Shown piece by piece: positions 20,891 through 33,512 of a stretch of DNA of 49,937 nucleotides; position 1 is the first letter of the stretch; every line of letters starts with the position of its first letter. The notes under the pieces were generated by a model that saw only the letters and a list, made by a program, of their open reading frames with translations, made no database searches and had not been told where the DNA came from. A program made the translations under genes and the position numbers. The stretch is from Lingula anatina (lineage: Eukaryota; Brachiopoda; Lingulata; Lingulida; Lingulidae). The stretch is from positions 5,929 through 55,865 of the forward strand of contig NW_019773543.1 in the NCBI RefSeq assembly GCF_001039355.2, written 5' to 3'.

Positions 20891-23165
20891 TCAAGATGCC
20901 AAAATGGAAGATGTAAGTCGTAAAGAAGCGACGCAATATGAGGATTTCAACAGCCATTTTGATTAAATTTTTTATTCAAAATTGACCTCATAAGAGACTT
21001 AAGGGTAAGATTTTGCCCTTGTAAAACTTTGATCAAAATTTGGTTTTACACTGGGAATTTAATGATAGTAATTTCTGCGAAGTTATTATATTCAGCAACC
21101 AGAGATCGCTGGCGGGCAGAGGATTACGGGTCACAGCTGTATAGGTGGGTTGTGCCATATGTTAATAGCTTCTACAGTAGATCGTATTATAGATACTAAA
21201 GATGTTAGAAAATATTTTAGTTTTTATAGTTAAAAAATCAACAAAAAGTTTTATTGTGAATGAAACAGCGATTGCAACATTCATTTTCCACTTTGTATTA
21301 CATGTATCTTTTACCAAATTACAAATGTCAATATTAACCTATTTTTATTCTACATTTTATCAAAGTAGAAGTACCATGTATAAAATTTAAAAGCGGTTTT
21401 GCCTCTATGTACGTATGATACATGTATGTTTGAATTGCTTACATCCATAATGGTTATTGCACATGTTGCTGGGCGGCATGTTGTTTCCAGTAAATATATT
21501 TAGAAATCTCGTTTCATTAAAATTCAAGCTTAAATGATCCTTCCAACGCAATTGTTTTGGCCAATTGTGGCCTTTCTTCTTGAATTTATTTTCAGATTGA
21601 AATATACTTCCACCAACTTTTGTTATAATGGACCAGAAAGCGTTAGGCTGATATCTTGCAAGTACTAGTTTTTCAAATAACTTTTATTTTCATCAGAGGG
21701 AATAAAATATTCCAAAATATTGGCTTTTTGTTTATTATTAGAAAAACATTTTATACAACGTTAACAACCATTTTAACTTCCCTAAGTCCTGTCTTAAATC
21801 GGCAAAAACAATGATTCTTTTTCAATGTAACGTTTTACTTGTTGAAAATGAAATACATACTCAATGCAAAAAAAAGCAAAAACAAAATTTTGCAAATGGT
21901 TTTATGATATAAATACGAAGTGTTTTTTTCTTGCAAATTTTAGCTGAACATTCAATCTAAGGGAATAATGATGACATTTTTTTCACCAACAGCAGCTTGA
22001 CTTTTCTATTAAAAACAGTTTTAATAAGAATCATAATTAAAGGGTTTGCAGTTAATACCGCTATGATTAACATTAACAAGAATACCCCGGTATTATCCGA
22101 ATCAAATGACAGTTTAAAGTTACTGCCAAGCTTATATAGAAATAAATTCACAATGCAACAGTAACCTTACGTCAGACACTGTAGAGAAGGGGAATGCCGC
22201 AGTTAACGCTGCTCTTGTAAAGGTGCAACAATATGTACATGTACTGTATATCCTTAATATGTCTATGCTCCTACTTATTTATCTTTCCATATATACTTAT
22301 CTAAATTTTGCCATTGTCTTTGACTTGATAACGTTGACAAGCACTTTGTAGGTCAAGCCTTTTTGCAGTTATCCTGCAGTTATATCTCGTGAAGATTTCG
22401 ACCTCATAGCTTCATTTTCATGTATATGCTTTTAAGTCAACAAGGTAAGTAAAGTTGGTTAATGCAGCTATCAGCAAGTTATTCGAGGTGAAATTTTAAT
22501 ATGGATTTTCAACCGACGCCATTCGATTGTTGTTAAACGTGATGCATACATGATTGCATGTCGTGTTGTTAGAGTTTTTATACCCTGATCACATTCAGTA
22601 TAAGATATATGAACTGGACAAACCAGAATGAATTATAAATTTATGTCAAAGTGAACGGAAATGAGTTAAATATGCCAATGAATCATGTGATCTCTTCCCT
22701 TCACGTACTCCTTCACAAGAAGTGAACACTTAATTGCATCAGATCTAAAAAGAAAACATTGACTAAAACACAGTGTGCGTTTATTGCACATTCAAGTTTC
22801 AGCAATGCTGTAATGTTTCAGCGAATGTTGACAGCCTCTGATTTCCCTTAAGTTATGATCAAACTGATTCTAGAGATGCGATTATGGTATTCTCTCTAAC
22901 CCGGACTGGCTTTTTCAGTGACGTATTCGGGCGCTGTTGAATAATTTTTAGTCAATAAAAATATATATTCCACCATTGTTTCACATTTAAGATCTAAGTG
23001 TGTTTATTTAACCCCTAGATCAGCATTCTGCCCAAGGAATCACTATTTATATAGTCCATGAGCACTGATACAGATTTGTCGTATCGAGGTCAGACGTGAC
23101 AAACCCCCATGCAAACAGATATTTTACCAAGTTAACAGTTATTATATCTTTTTTATCTTTACTGT
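20891..23165. repeat. 3' flank of gene B, duplicated from or with the gene A flank
   Basis: This segment matches 8839-11100 over most of its length. One extra block in B (about 22577-22690) interrupts the match. No gene was recognised. Confidence 0.8.
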
Positions 23166-25440
23166 TTAAAGGGGGTCTTCCCGATATGAGAAAAAATGAA
23201 ACATATCCCAAACTTTTTCTTATGTATGAAGGTCACGATCTAAACCAAAATTCGCCTTTGAGGTAGACGGCAAATATTTCACATTCGAGTCTGTATTGGA
23301 GAACGTCCTCTCCCCAAAACAGAGAAGACGTCTACCGCAAGGTTTTAGCCAATCAGAGTGCGTTGCCTGAAATAGCACTCGTACACAAGGAGAAACAAAT
23401 ATGGCGCGGTGGAGTTCGAAGTAAGTCGTTTACAGATGCACGTTAGTTACAACTCTCTCCCTTCATTGTTCGTGAACAGGTTTGTGCACTTAAACATTAA
23501 AAGAATTCATTGAACTTCTCGTCGGTTAAAATAGTCCAAAAATCAACGAATGGCTTGGAAATATTTACGACGGAGTGTAGCCTATTATGTCAACAGTGCT
23601 TGATACCGTAATTCTCAATGCCGATTCACCGAATGAGTAACTTTTACCAGGAAATATACCGGTGACATGATTAGAGACAGTGATAGTTTTCGGGTGAATA
23701 GAACCAACCCTTTTATTCATAATTGTGCATGGAGATTTAACCTGGTAAGGGATATAAGAAAGCCCAAACGGATTTTTTAAAAAGAATGTTGGGTGTAAAA
23801 AAGAGCACTACTTATAACTTAGCTCATTGTACATGTATATAACTTAGTATATTCTGAAAAGCGGGAGATACCCAATTCATTTAAGTATGAAGCTACAATT
23901 TTTTTTAATATTGATTTAAATCCCCTCTTCGAAAAATTGTATTATCACACCGTGCTATAAAGATCTACTCAAGAAAAAAATTGCTTGGATAAAATTAATT
24001 ACAGAATGAAATGGAGACACTTTGCTTGTCATTAAGTTTTTACGAAAATATGTCAGATAACTTTATGCTGTCCTTGAAAGTGTAAAGATTGAAAGATTAT
24101 TGTATAGAAACTCCGACTGGGGAAATATCGACAAAGAGTAAAGGGCTATTGCTCCAAAATCTTGTTGAAAATTTTACACTGCAATTCTATTTAAATTAGC
24201 TAAGGAACTATTTGCAAAATTCAGACTTTCATCACAAATCAGGGGCGTAACCAGACCTGCAAAAATTGTACGCACAGATTTAAAAAAAATTCAAGCACGT
24301 ACAGCAAAACATGAAGGACAGCGTAATCACAGCAAATGTACCTCATACAGTAGCTTAATTTCCATTAATAATAAAATCACCATTTAAGTCAAAAATATTC
24401 TCGCGATCTAATAAATATTCTAATTTACCCAGAACGGTGTATTTATTTAAAAGGAGGCTAACTGAAATATAGTTTTAGTATTTGTTTGTGAAAATTGCCC
24501 ATGTCACCCTGTTAGTTTGGAAGTCTAAGCTGGATCAAGTCCGTGTTAAAATTCCTATGAAGCTGTGCAGGAAAAATTCTTCCTTTGTTTCTCTAGCTCC
24601 TCGATAAACCTGCTGTTCAGATTTTATCTAGTACCCCCAGGTCTTCGGGAGCTGTTTTTTTTTTAAACTAACGCACGTGTAGATTTTTACCTGAGATAAA
24701 TATCGCCAGCGAGAGTGCGTTCGATTCTTCGCAAGACAACGGCCCCAGGAGAATTGAATGCCATTTAACCCTCTAATAAAGAGGTAAAAGAAAGTTAGAT
24801 GGATGATTAAGATAGGACTTGTAAAGGTAACAGGCATTGTTTACCTCAGTTTAATGAAAGTATGCAAGACGGGGTGTCAGCGATTCAATTAAATGAATTG
24901 AATTTCACAAACAACATGGACCTTATATGCAATAATCAACAGTACCCTTAAGTCATTCAAATGCAGTGTTTTATACAACTTGGGATAACCATAATTGAAT
25001 GCTTGTTAAAGAATTGAATAGACGGGAAATGGTTTTACACAGCTGCACGAGGATTTAGACCCCTCGGGTAAGAGATATAAAGGAGTATAAACTTTTATCA
25101 GAAGCCAGAAAGGTCATCTTACAGGTAGACAATGCAGCTCAGTTTGACATCTAAGCACGCTCTCTTCTCCGGTGGCACGATTGTCGTCATCAGACCACAT
25201 GACCACGTAGCTCATTAACTCCCAGGCCGAACAAAAAGGACGTTTTGTAAAGGAAAAAATTTACAAAATGAGCTTTTAGTTTTTGCATTTGGATAAAGGT
25301 ATCGTTAGTTGGGCATGTTTTCTTAAGAATATGTTCCCTTCAGGCCATTCTGACAGCATGACCATTGTCCTTTAACTTTATGGATAATTTTATGGTCACA
25401 GCTGGGGATGAGATATGTAAGAGGCGATTAGAAGAACAAA
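23166..25440. other. Spacer between gene B and the third copy
   Basis: AT-rich sequence without a recognised complete gene. The only coding hint is the possible first exon at 23401-23420, listed separately. No matching second exon was found downstream. Confidence 0.4.
23349..23420 (+). promoter_or_regulatory. Possible promoter and short first coding exon
   Basis: A CCAAT box (23349-23353, in AGCCAATCAGAG) lies about 50 bases before an ATG at 23401. That ATG opens a 20-base coding segment (MARWSS and a split codon) ended by a textbook donor, AA/GTAAGT at 23421. The layout resembles the start of a housekeeping-type gene. Without a second exon it stays speculative. Confidence 0.25.
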
Positions 25441-26282
25441 CATGTTAATGTTAGCATGTCAGAGTTATGGGAGAGGCACAAGATTGTATGACTTGCATGG
25501 ATTAAAAAGCTTATTCAAAAAGTCATACTTCTCAAATATGATAAAGTTCTTTTAAAATTTACAGATCAGTTTCTAAAGAGGTAGATCTAAGAAAATGAGA
25601 ACTGCACGTTCCAAAAAATTACTATTTTGTCCATCGAAATTATTATATTATTATAATTATATTTCACGCGTTTGATAAAAAAGTTATGATCGATTTATGA
25701 CAAAAGAAGAATTTCTATGCTATTAGGTACAAAACATTTACGTGAGAACTACTTGTGGTATGCTTTTTTCCTCCTTTACTCGACAGTAAATCCCCAATCG
25801 TAATATCGGGTCTTTGTAAACATCTAAATTATAAAGAAAAATTGGTGATCTGATACATTTAATGAATCTATTTCCAGGCCGCCTGCTATACAAGCCAGTG
25901 TAGGTAATCCCATGACGTATTTCACCGCCAAGCTGCCTTTTGACGAGCTGTTCCTGGAGGTTTACAAAACTGTGAGAGAAACCCGAGAAACCCGATCGTC
26001 TGCTGATGACTGGGCGGTTAGGGGGTCACTGAAGGAATTCTTTCCAGCATAATGCTAATTAAATCAAGATGCCAAAATGGAAGATGTAAGTCGTAAAGAA
26101 GTGACGCAACAGCCAAACTACAATTAAGATAATTAGTTGTATTTATATAGGAAATGGTTTGTTTTTAGTGGTGGTAATAACTTTGTTTATAATACATCAA
26201 AGACAGGTCTACCATATGCGGACTTCTTCGATTCATACGAAATGTGGACGTCCATCTCAAAAATCAGTAAGAATGATATAGT
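25440..26282 (+). pseudogene. Third, rearranged copy of the KEN exons
   Basis: From about 25460 the intron before the last exon of genes A and B is recognisable, followed by an intact last exon at 25878-26052. This has an AG acceptor and TAA stop, and carries a 9-base in-frame duplication giving RETRETR. The usual 3' text follows briefly. Then, at about 26204-26266, comes the 3' half of the preceding KEN exon (RSTICGLLRFIRN, then V-D-V-His) with its donor and about 120 bases of its intron. The exon order is therefore reversed relative to genes A and B. I see no kinase or ubiquitin-like exons nearby, so I call this a remnant. Use as an alternative terminal exon by gene B is possible but unsupported. 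Confidence 0.8.
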
Positions 26283-26409
26283 ATGATACAGTAAATATAC
26301 TCATGCATGTACGGAGAATTTCTGATTTAGGTGGTTTTAGCTCAGCATAATGGACATCTTAGGGGGATAACTTTATGTTCAAAGTTTGGGAAGAAGGATG
26401 TAAAATACG

Positions 26410-27080
26410 ATTGATCCAACGCACGGCGAAAGTAGTGCCCTTTTGCGTCAGTTTTGTTTCACACTTGCCTCACACGTTTGTGGTGACGTACTGACGGCGT
26501 ACGTCAGTTTTGCTTCCTGTTCTCCTCTTCTTTCTTCTTCCTCTTCCCTTTTTTCCCTTTTTTCTAAGCTTCTTTCTCTTGCCTGTTGGAGGCACATTAG
26601 AAACTAAATTGAGCATAAATTTGAAAATTTTGAAAATTGTTGTACACGTTACACAGTCGACGTTCGTTGTAAAGACACGAACGTGAGTCGCGAGCACGCC
26701 TTTTATATACCAGACGTGGGGGTGATGCAGGTGCGACGCATTCCCGGTGTGCTCTCCACTTTGTTCGTTAGTTGTCAGGGCGTGCGCCTCACTCAACACG
26801 CAAAGGGCACTTGCTCCTTCATTGCGTGCGACGTGCGTCTTGCACAACGCGCGTCTCTCTTGCTAATTCCGTGCGAGGGGAGCAAGTTACACTTGCGGCC
26901 TCTGTGTTCGCAGGTTATTCGTAGAATCTTTTGGACATGTCCAACATCCTCCGTATGTGCCTACGGGCTGTCTGCGAACACGAAATTGCGTAAGGATTTG
27001 CGTGGGACGTGAGATTCTGAGCAAAATTCGGACGCAAACAGCCCGTAAGAGCCCGTTCGGCCGGTTCTGACCGAGGCTTA
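26410..27080. mobile_element. GC-rich insertion inside the third copy
   Basis: Base composition changes abruptly to GC-rich, with many CG and GCGTGCG-type words. Homology to the gene A/B flank resumes after it at about 27081. Open frames exist on both strands but resemble nothing I know. It looks like a non-autonomous element; clear terminal repeats were not found. Confidence 0.4.
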
Positions 27081-27320
27081 AGTTCATGCTTCTTAAATTT
27101 CATTTCAGCATAAAATAGCCGAAGTCACTTTCACCAACTCGTTTTATAATGGACCAGTAAGCTTTAGGCTGATATCTTTTAATTAAAAGTTTCTCAAACA
27201 AAAATCAGATGAAATGAAAATAATCCAAAGTATTGACTTTTTGTTCACTACTAGAAAAAACATTTTATACATGTACAACGTTAACACATATTTTAACTTC
27301 CTTAAGTCCTACCTTGTATC
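27081..27320. repeat. Fragment of the gene A/B 3' flank
   Basis: The text resembling TTATAATGGACCAG-A-AAGC-TTAGGCTGATATCT and the following block matches 9530-9750 and 21600-21790 with moderate divergence. This shows that the third copy once had the same flank. Confidence 0.7.
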
Positions 27321-28524
27321 ATAGAAGTAGAGAAAGTGGACTGCCAACTCTCGCGAGATTTGTATTGCCCTCTGTGTTAAGAGCTTATGGCCACGAGACT
27401 TGGGAGAGAGTTCGGGAGGTTCACATTCGACCAACTTTCGTTTCACTGCATGGGACACGAGAAGCAGGCGTGATAAGAATATTATTTAGCGTCATGTTGA
27501 CAGATTTTTGCCCGCGTTGTTCAATAATGGCCTCGAATTTGACATCATTGGGGGTAAATGTGTTTCATAGATTGATTAAACAAAGCTAGACTGTAGCCCA
27601 TGGATAAAACTGATGGTTGAGTTTTACTTTCCACGTCGTGATCAAGTTATGATATTGTAACGATTGACGAACTTTTAGCCCCATAAAATGGAAAACGACT
27701 CGCCGCTGATATCACTCGATAATAAGAAGTTATGTAATGTAATTAAAATGATTCATTAACTGTAATTGGAGACCAATTTATGGTTATTTTAGTTAATTGA
27801 AATTGACTTTTAGTTATGTTGTGCTTATAATTGCTGTTAAGGCCGGCTGAATTTTAGTAACTGAAGAATGCATTAATTTCACTCACAATCAAATATGGCA
27901 CAAGCCCATATAAAAGGGGGTGTAAAAGCAGCATGCGGCAGTCAGATACTTCCAGTATCAGACACACCACACCTCTCAGTAGCGAAGCTCTGTAGTTACT
28001 AGAGGATTCTCTCGACCTGCATGGTAATACGCTGATAAGGCTAACCGAGGTGTGATATCACTGCAATAGAGAGATTTTGCTTTCCAGCCGAGACGACCCG
28101 CCAGCCGAGCCTGCCGAGACGACTTTCCTGCCGGGTTTCCAGCCGAGCCTCCAGCCGAATGTGTTATTTACGTCAATTGATGCCGCAGATCCTGTTGTTT
28201 ATGAAAAAATATCAACTTAAATTGAATTTGATACTACTACGGACGACTGATTGACTGGCTGTTTTTCCAGCTGTTTTCACAGAGTATTTCTACCGACAGC
28301 GTCTAAAAGTGATTCAGTGGAATCTTAACACCCTATATATTCCTCTGCAGTATGTTAAACTTGAAAGAAATAAGCGTAAATCTATTAAATTCGATACGTT
28401 TCTTACCTACGTGTAATCACCGATTCATACGTAGTGCCGTATGACTTATGACTTGTCCTTGAGAAAAACTACGCACAAAGTGATGACGTCGCACGTTATA
28501 CGTCGTACGGAAGGCCTTGCCAAA
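27321..28524. other. Spacer before the gap, with a possible TATA promoter
   Basis: No gene was recognised. TATAAAAG at 27909-27916 is followed about 30 bases later by TCAGATA, which fits an initiator. The stretch 28085-28160 repeats CCAGCCGAG-type words. The combination could be the promoter region of an LTR element or of a gene lost in the gap that follows. Confidence 0.3.
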
Positions 28525-29119
28525 NNNNNNNNNNNNNNNNNNNNNNNNNNNNNNNNNNNNNNNNNNNNNNNNNNNNNNNNNNNNNNNNNNNNNNNNNNNN
28601 NNNNNNNNNNNNNNNNNNNNNNNNNNNNNNNNNNNNNNNNNNNNNNNNNNNNNNNNNNNNNNNNNNNNNNNNNNNNNNNNNNNNNNNNNNNNNNNNNNNN
28701 NNNNNNNNNNNNNNNNNNNNNNNNNNNNNNNNNNNNNNNNNNNNNNNNNNNNNNNNNNNNNNNNNNNNNNNNNNNNNNNNNNNNNNNNNNNNNNNNNNNN
28801 NNNNNNNNNNNNNNNNNNNNNNNNNNNNNNNNNNNNNNNNNNNNNNNNNNNNNNNNNNNNNNNNNNNNNNNNNNNNNNNNNNNNNNNNNNNNNNNNNNNN
28901 NNNNNNNNNNNNNNNNNNNNNNNNNNNNNNNNNNNNNNNNNNNNNNNNNNNNNNNNNNNNNNNNNNNNNNNNNNNNNNNNNNNNNNNNNNNNNNNNNNNN
29001 NNNNNNNNNNNNNNNNNNNNNNNNNNNNNNNNNNNNNNNNNNNNNNNNNNNNNNNNNNNNNNNNNNNNNNNNNNNNNNNNNNNNNNNNNNNNNNNNNNNN
29101 NNNNNNNNNNNNNNNNNNN
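28525..29119. other. Assembly gap (595 unknown bases)
   Basis: A run of unknown bases. On its right side, 29177-29210 is a G run followed by a T run, a typical cause of assembly breaks. Long open frames crossing the gap are meaningless. Confidence 0.99.
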
Positions 29120-29284
29120 CAGAAAGCTCATTTCCTTGCAAATTCAATAACAACGTTTGCGACAACCGACTTCGTTGGGGGGGGGGGGGGGGGCTTTTTT
29201 TTTTTTTTTTTTGGAGAACGGGCGAAAATCCGTGCGCGCGCAGGATGTCATCCATAAAATTAAAAAAGTGTGGCCTAACTATCC

Positions 29285-29515
29285 CAGATAGCATGCATAC
29301 GTTGGGCCAACGTTGGGGAATGGTTGGTTTGTTGGCACATAGTTGGCGTTGGCAGTATTACGTTGGCCCAACGTTGGCCCAACTACATCATTATACGCAT
29401 AATGTAACTGCAATATGTACACGCTGGCCCAACGTTGGCCCAACCATATCATTTTATAAAATAACGTAACTGCAATATGCACACGTTGGGCCAACGTTGG
29501 GCCAACGTATGCAAT
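29285..29515. repeat. GTTGGGCCAACGTTGG palindromic repeat cluster
   Basis: Words such as ACGTTGGGCCAACGTTGG and GTTGGCCCAACGTTGG recur in both orientations, with two longer parallel blocks (…ATAATGTAACTGCAATATG… and …ATAACGTAACTGCAATATG…). It shares the GTTGxxxCAAC design with the repeat at 1-200 and with 32171-32365. It is probably the core of a non-autonomous element. Confidence 0.85.
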
Positions 29516-32170
29516 TAACAACCCAATAGTTAATTTGAAAGTGCTTCTGTTCACAACTGAGAAGCACATATACTTATCTTTTGATCTATACACAGAGTTA
29601 TTAGGCTTAAAAGAAACATATATATAATTTTTTTTCATTATGAGTTTAAATTCCTTGAGTTAAAATCAGTTTTCTGCTTTAATTTATCCTCCAAGCAATA
29701 AACATTCATATATAGTACTACTACAAGTACTTCACCTATATAAAGAACTATATTTTTCCAATAATGCTGCGAAAACATATTTATTATTATTATTATTATT
29801 GAAGTCAGACAAATGATTGGAGTCTTATTATAATGTACAACTGCATAATACATAAATTGTAAACCTCATAGTTAGCATCAATTTAAGCTTGACTTGTGAT
29901 TAAAATTGTTGTAAAGCAAATGACATACACTTGCGGCAATTACAAAACAATTAAAACAGAATCAAATGTGTGGGAAGTTATCGAGTACAAAGTAAATTTC
30001 TTAAAGTGTTAACGAGTGTAGAGACTGTTCTCGAAGAAGGAAAGGGTGGAACGTTTCAGAGTCCGAAATAGTTGGATCTGATTTGTTAATTTTTCTATCG
30101 ATTTGCGCGTGTTTAACACGTGTAGAACTCATGCATAATTGAATTGGACAGGATCCAAAATGAGTAATTCGGAAAATATTTTAAATATTTTAAATCATAA
30201 ACAAGTTTCATTTAAATTACTAAATTAGGAAATATTGAATAGAGTTTTGTAATATGAGAATGGGAAATATGAGAATGGAAAATAGAATATAAATACTTGT
30301 AGATTCTGTGAAAAATTGAGTGTGGGGAATAAATATCTGAAGCTCCAGATCGTCGTTGTTGTCACTATAATAAAATAAACTGGTAACTTTCAATATACCA
30401 AATTCATTTCAAGCCAGGTGCTTATCTTAACTGTCAGTTTGACATAAACTGTTTGCCTACAGCATGCTCAATCAGGTCAGTTTAAGCGCGCAACGGTTAA
30501 GCCATTTCAAACATCTAAGCCAGAGGGTCAAGATGTTCTATAAGGAAGAGACTGAAAAAATTGATTTCTGGATTAAAAAAGAATACATCTTTTGGAAACT
30601 AGAAAGAAAATGAAGTGATAAAGAGACAGGATAAGAAGTGAGCATGTAAGTGTCTTTCAATTTTGTATTTCTCCACATAATTTACTGATGCACCAGGATC
30701 CATACAGCCTTGAACAGTATTCAAATTTAGTCCAGCACTTTGATTTTTGTTTGTGACTTTGAAAAGTACTTGCATTGCTATTAGGTTTGAAAAGGGTTTG
30801 TATTTCACCATTTTGCCCTTGGTAAAATATTACTTCAAGCTTGACATATATACAGACAATAATTCCCTGAAAATTACTTGAATTAGAGCCTTAATGGTCC
30901 TTGAAAGCCAATTGTTGTTATGTGTCTGTATGAATCCTTGCCAGTGAATTCTGTGATAGAGTACTAAATAATATAGTATTCAGTTGTACAGTACAGTTGT
31001 ATGGGATTTGAACCTTTTAAAACTGAATCCATGGTCAAGTGTGCATGTAAGAACTACTAGTAATTTTGCTATAAATTACTGCACACACAGACACTCACTT
31101 GTAAAAGTTAAAGATATTAGTTTTTGCCTAACTTGGAGAACATGGAGAGATTATCATATTATATTATAATACACAACTACTAGTATGTATATGAACAAAG
31201 TGATGTGGGGAAAGGTATAGTCAAGTATGTGAAAATGTTATGCATATGATGCATATGCATAATAATTCCAGCATTATATTTCAAGTTAAATTTTTAATAT
31301 TTAAATTTGTAGATGCAGCACACTCTTTTGTGACTGTTCAGAAAAAGAATATACACCTAACTAATCGTGCTTTGCCAAAGATCATACAGGCGCAGGACAG
31401 GAAAGATCGAGAGAGAAAAAATGAAGATTGCATTCATATGACCACTGATTTTATTTGAAGAGACAATGTCTGAGATTTTGCCTGAAGGAAGAGATTTTAT
31501 GTGATTTTATAGACTTACTAGTAACTTATCTACTTAATGACAGTTCTTTTGAATTTTAAACACCTTGCCTGATATTAATCAAGGGTTTCTGGATTTAAAT
31601 TTAATTTAATGAAGATTTTTTTTAAAATAATCGTGAATCTTGGATTGGGTGAAAAATACTATAATAGTGAAAAAAAAACTGCCTTGACTCCAGGAATAAG
31701 GTGGGAATTTCTTTCACAGGACTGGTAATAATTTCCTTGACATGAATCATTAAGCAATTCATATAAAATAGATTTATGATTGTTTGAATTTAATATTATA
31801 ATATTTTTATAAAAGTTTCTTTGAGATGTCTTTTTGTATTATTTTCCCATTCACATCACATTATTTAGTTGGTTGAAGGTATTGTTCAGTGTAATGTTAT
31901 GAATTAATTAAACAGTTTAAAATATATCACTAATCTTTTTGTTTCTACCGCAACATAGGTAGATCAAGTCCTCTGAAGAATTCATCCATTAATTAGCTTG
32001 CTAATTTTTCAGTTATACCTTGCAGTCTGCAGATTTCAGATGCTTAAGATATTTCATCAGGACATTGATCTGCCTGTGCATCAGACATGTTATTACAGTG
32101 CCCTACTACGTATGTGATTCTGGATAAAATTATGTTGCCATTGGTTCAATGATGTAAATCACTGTGCCCC
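29516..32170. other. AT-rich region without recognised genes
   Basis: Lies between two GTTGG-type repeat clusters. A segment at 31311-31458 follows TTTGTAG, has an open frame and ends near GAAG, but has no recognisable protein similarity. I do not call it a gene. Confidence 0.4.
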
Positions 32171-32365
32171 TGGTTTTAGGTTGGGCCATTAATCATTGTG
32201 CAAATTGCAGATACCTCGGTGACCAGTTGGCCTACCGTTGGCCCAATGTTAATGCAATGTTGGTTTGAGGTTGGGTAATCGTTGGGCCGATGTTGGTTAT
32301 TAGTAGAACCAACGTAAATACACTGTTGGTTTCAAGTTGGGTAATTGTTGGGCCAATGTTGAATA
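32171..32365. repeat. Second GTTGG/CCAAC repeat cluster
   Basis: Several diverged copies of GTTGGTTT-AAGTTGGGTAAT-GTTGGGCC-ATGTTG occur in tandem with a spacing of about 60-65 bases. It may pair with 29285-29515 as the two ends of one element of about 3 kb, or be an independent copy. Confidence 0.7.
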
Positions 32366-32368
32366 TTA

Positions 32369-32662
32369 GTTGGCCCAATCAAGGAGTTATAACAGAAGGA
32401 GATTACACGCGTGGGGGCGGAGCCCGTATTACGGTCTCTCATTGGTCGGAATGAATAGAACCCAGAGAACAATGGGTTCCTATCTCTGTTACGCTTTCTG
32501 TTACTCTCGTTTAAATCTCGTTTGTCTGAATAGGTGCCTTCGTCTGTCGTTTGGAGAGGACACTAACAGAAACGCAGTCAAAATTTTTTTTTGTAAATGA
32601 GAGAATTACAGAGTGCGGAGGATATAACCAAGGAGTTATAACAGAAGGAGATTACACGCAAG
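32369..32662. repeat. Direct repeats of a 30-base motif
   Basis: A motif of about 30 bases starting CAAGGAGTTATAACAG occurs at 32369-32400 and again at 32629-32660, in the same orientation, about 260 bases apart. The same 16-base word, inverted, forms a tiny palindrome in the LINE at 46709-46735, so it behaves like an element terminus. Confidence 0.75.
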
Positions 32663-32805
32663 CCTCTCTATTGTCCGATGTCTGTTACGGTGGGCGGAGC
32701 TAGCTACGGGGGGCCTCCTGTCTCAAGGTTTCGTCTGGGTCGCTCTCCTCCGCTCGGAGATTGATTTTATATGCGTTATTTCGCGTTAGAATTCGAAATC
32801 ACTTC

Positions 32806-33062
32806 GGCTTCGTTCACATGCAATGTCTATTTTCTAAATTCTATTTTCTATTCGCGCTATCTTATGATCACGGTCTGTGCCCTGAATATCCCGCCGCGTA
32901 ATTACTGGCAGCGCGAGCCAGTTACTTATAGTAACTTATAGTAACTGGCTCGCGCTGCCAGTAATTACGCCGCGGGATATTCAGGGCACAGACCGTGATC
33001 ATAAGACATACCGCGAATAGAAAATAGAATTTAGAAAATAGACATTGCATGTGAATGAAGCC
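32806..33062. repeat. Long near-perfect palindrome
   Basis: Two arms of about 120 bases are almost exact reverse complements around a centre at about 32934 (TTATAGTAACTTATAGTAA). The arm ends are GGCTTCGTTCACATGC and its inverse. No coding capacity. It fits a foldback-type miniature element and would form a long hairpin. Confidence 0.9.
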
Positions 33063-33410
33063 TTAGTGTCAAAGCGGCGCTGTATGCTGACGATTTTTTC
33101 ACAGGTACAGCTACAGGATTAATTTCGAAGACACTTTAATAGCCTTGGTTTATAATCCTTATGGTAGTTAAACGACTATTATCGGTGCGTTAATTATAGG
33201 GAATTAAACCTTAAGCCGTTGGGACCCAGCAGCGATAAATACTACTCTAACTCGGCCTAAATTTACTCAGCTCGCTTTTAGCCACCCACTGTGAGCAGGA
33301 CACCATCATCAATAGAAAAGTACTCCTGCACTTTCATTTAGATAAACAGGGTGATAAACCCGATGGGGTGAAAATACCGGCCTTTGTTAGTCAGAACAAT
33401 AGCAGCCCTC

Positions 33411-33512
33411 NAGGGTGCAAGTCTTGGTCCTTGTAGCTGTTGTCTCTCAGAGTGCAAGTTTTGGTCCTTGTAGCTGTTGATTTTCAGGGTGAAAGTTTTG
33501 GTCCTTGTAATA
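33411..33512. repeat. Short tandem repeat, about 38 bp, three copies
   Basis: The word GTGCAAGTTTTGGTCCTTGTAG and variants repeat three times directly after a single unknown base at 33411, so copy number may be distorted by assembly. Confidence 0.7.

Noticed and set aside
26470-27012. Open frames in the GC-rich insertion
   Set aside because: Both strands are open by composition. No recognisable domain, and the segment behaves as an insertion within a duplicated flank.
28441-29469. Long open frames across unknown bases
   Set aside because: The frames exist only because the 595 unknown bases contain no stop codons.
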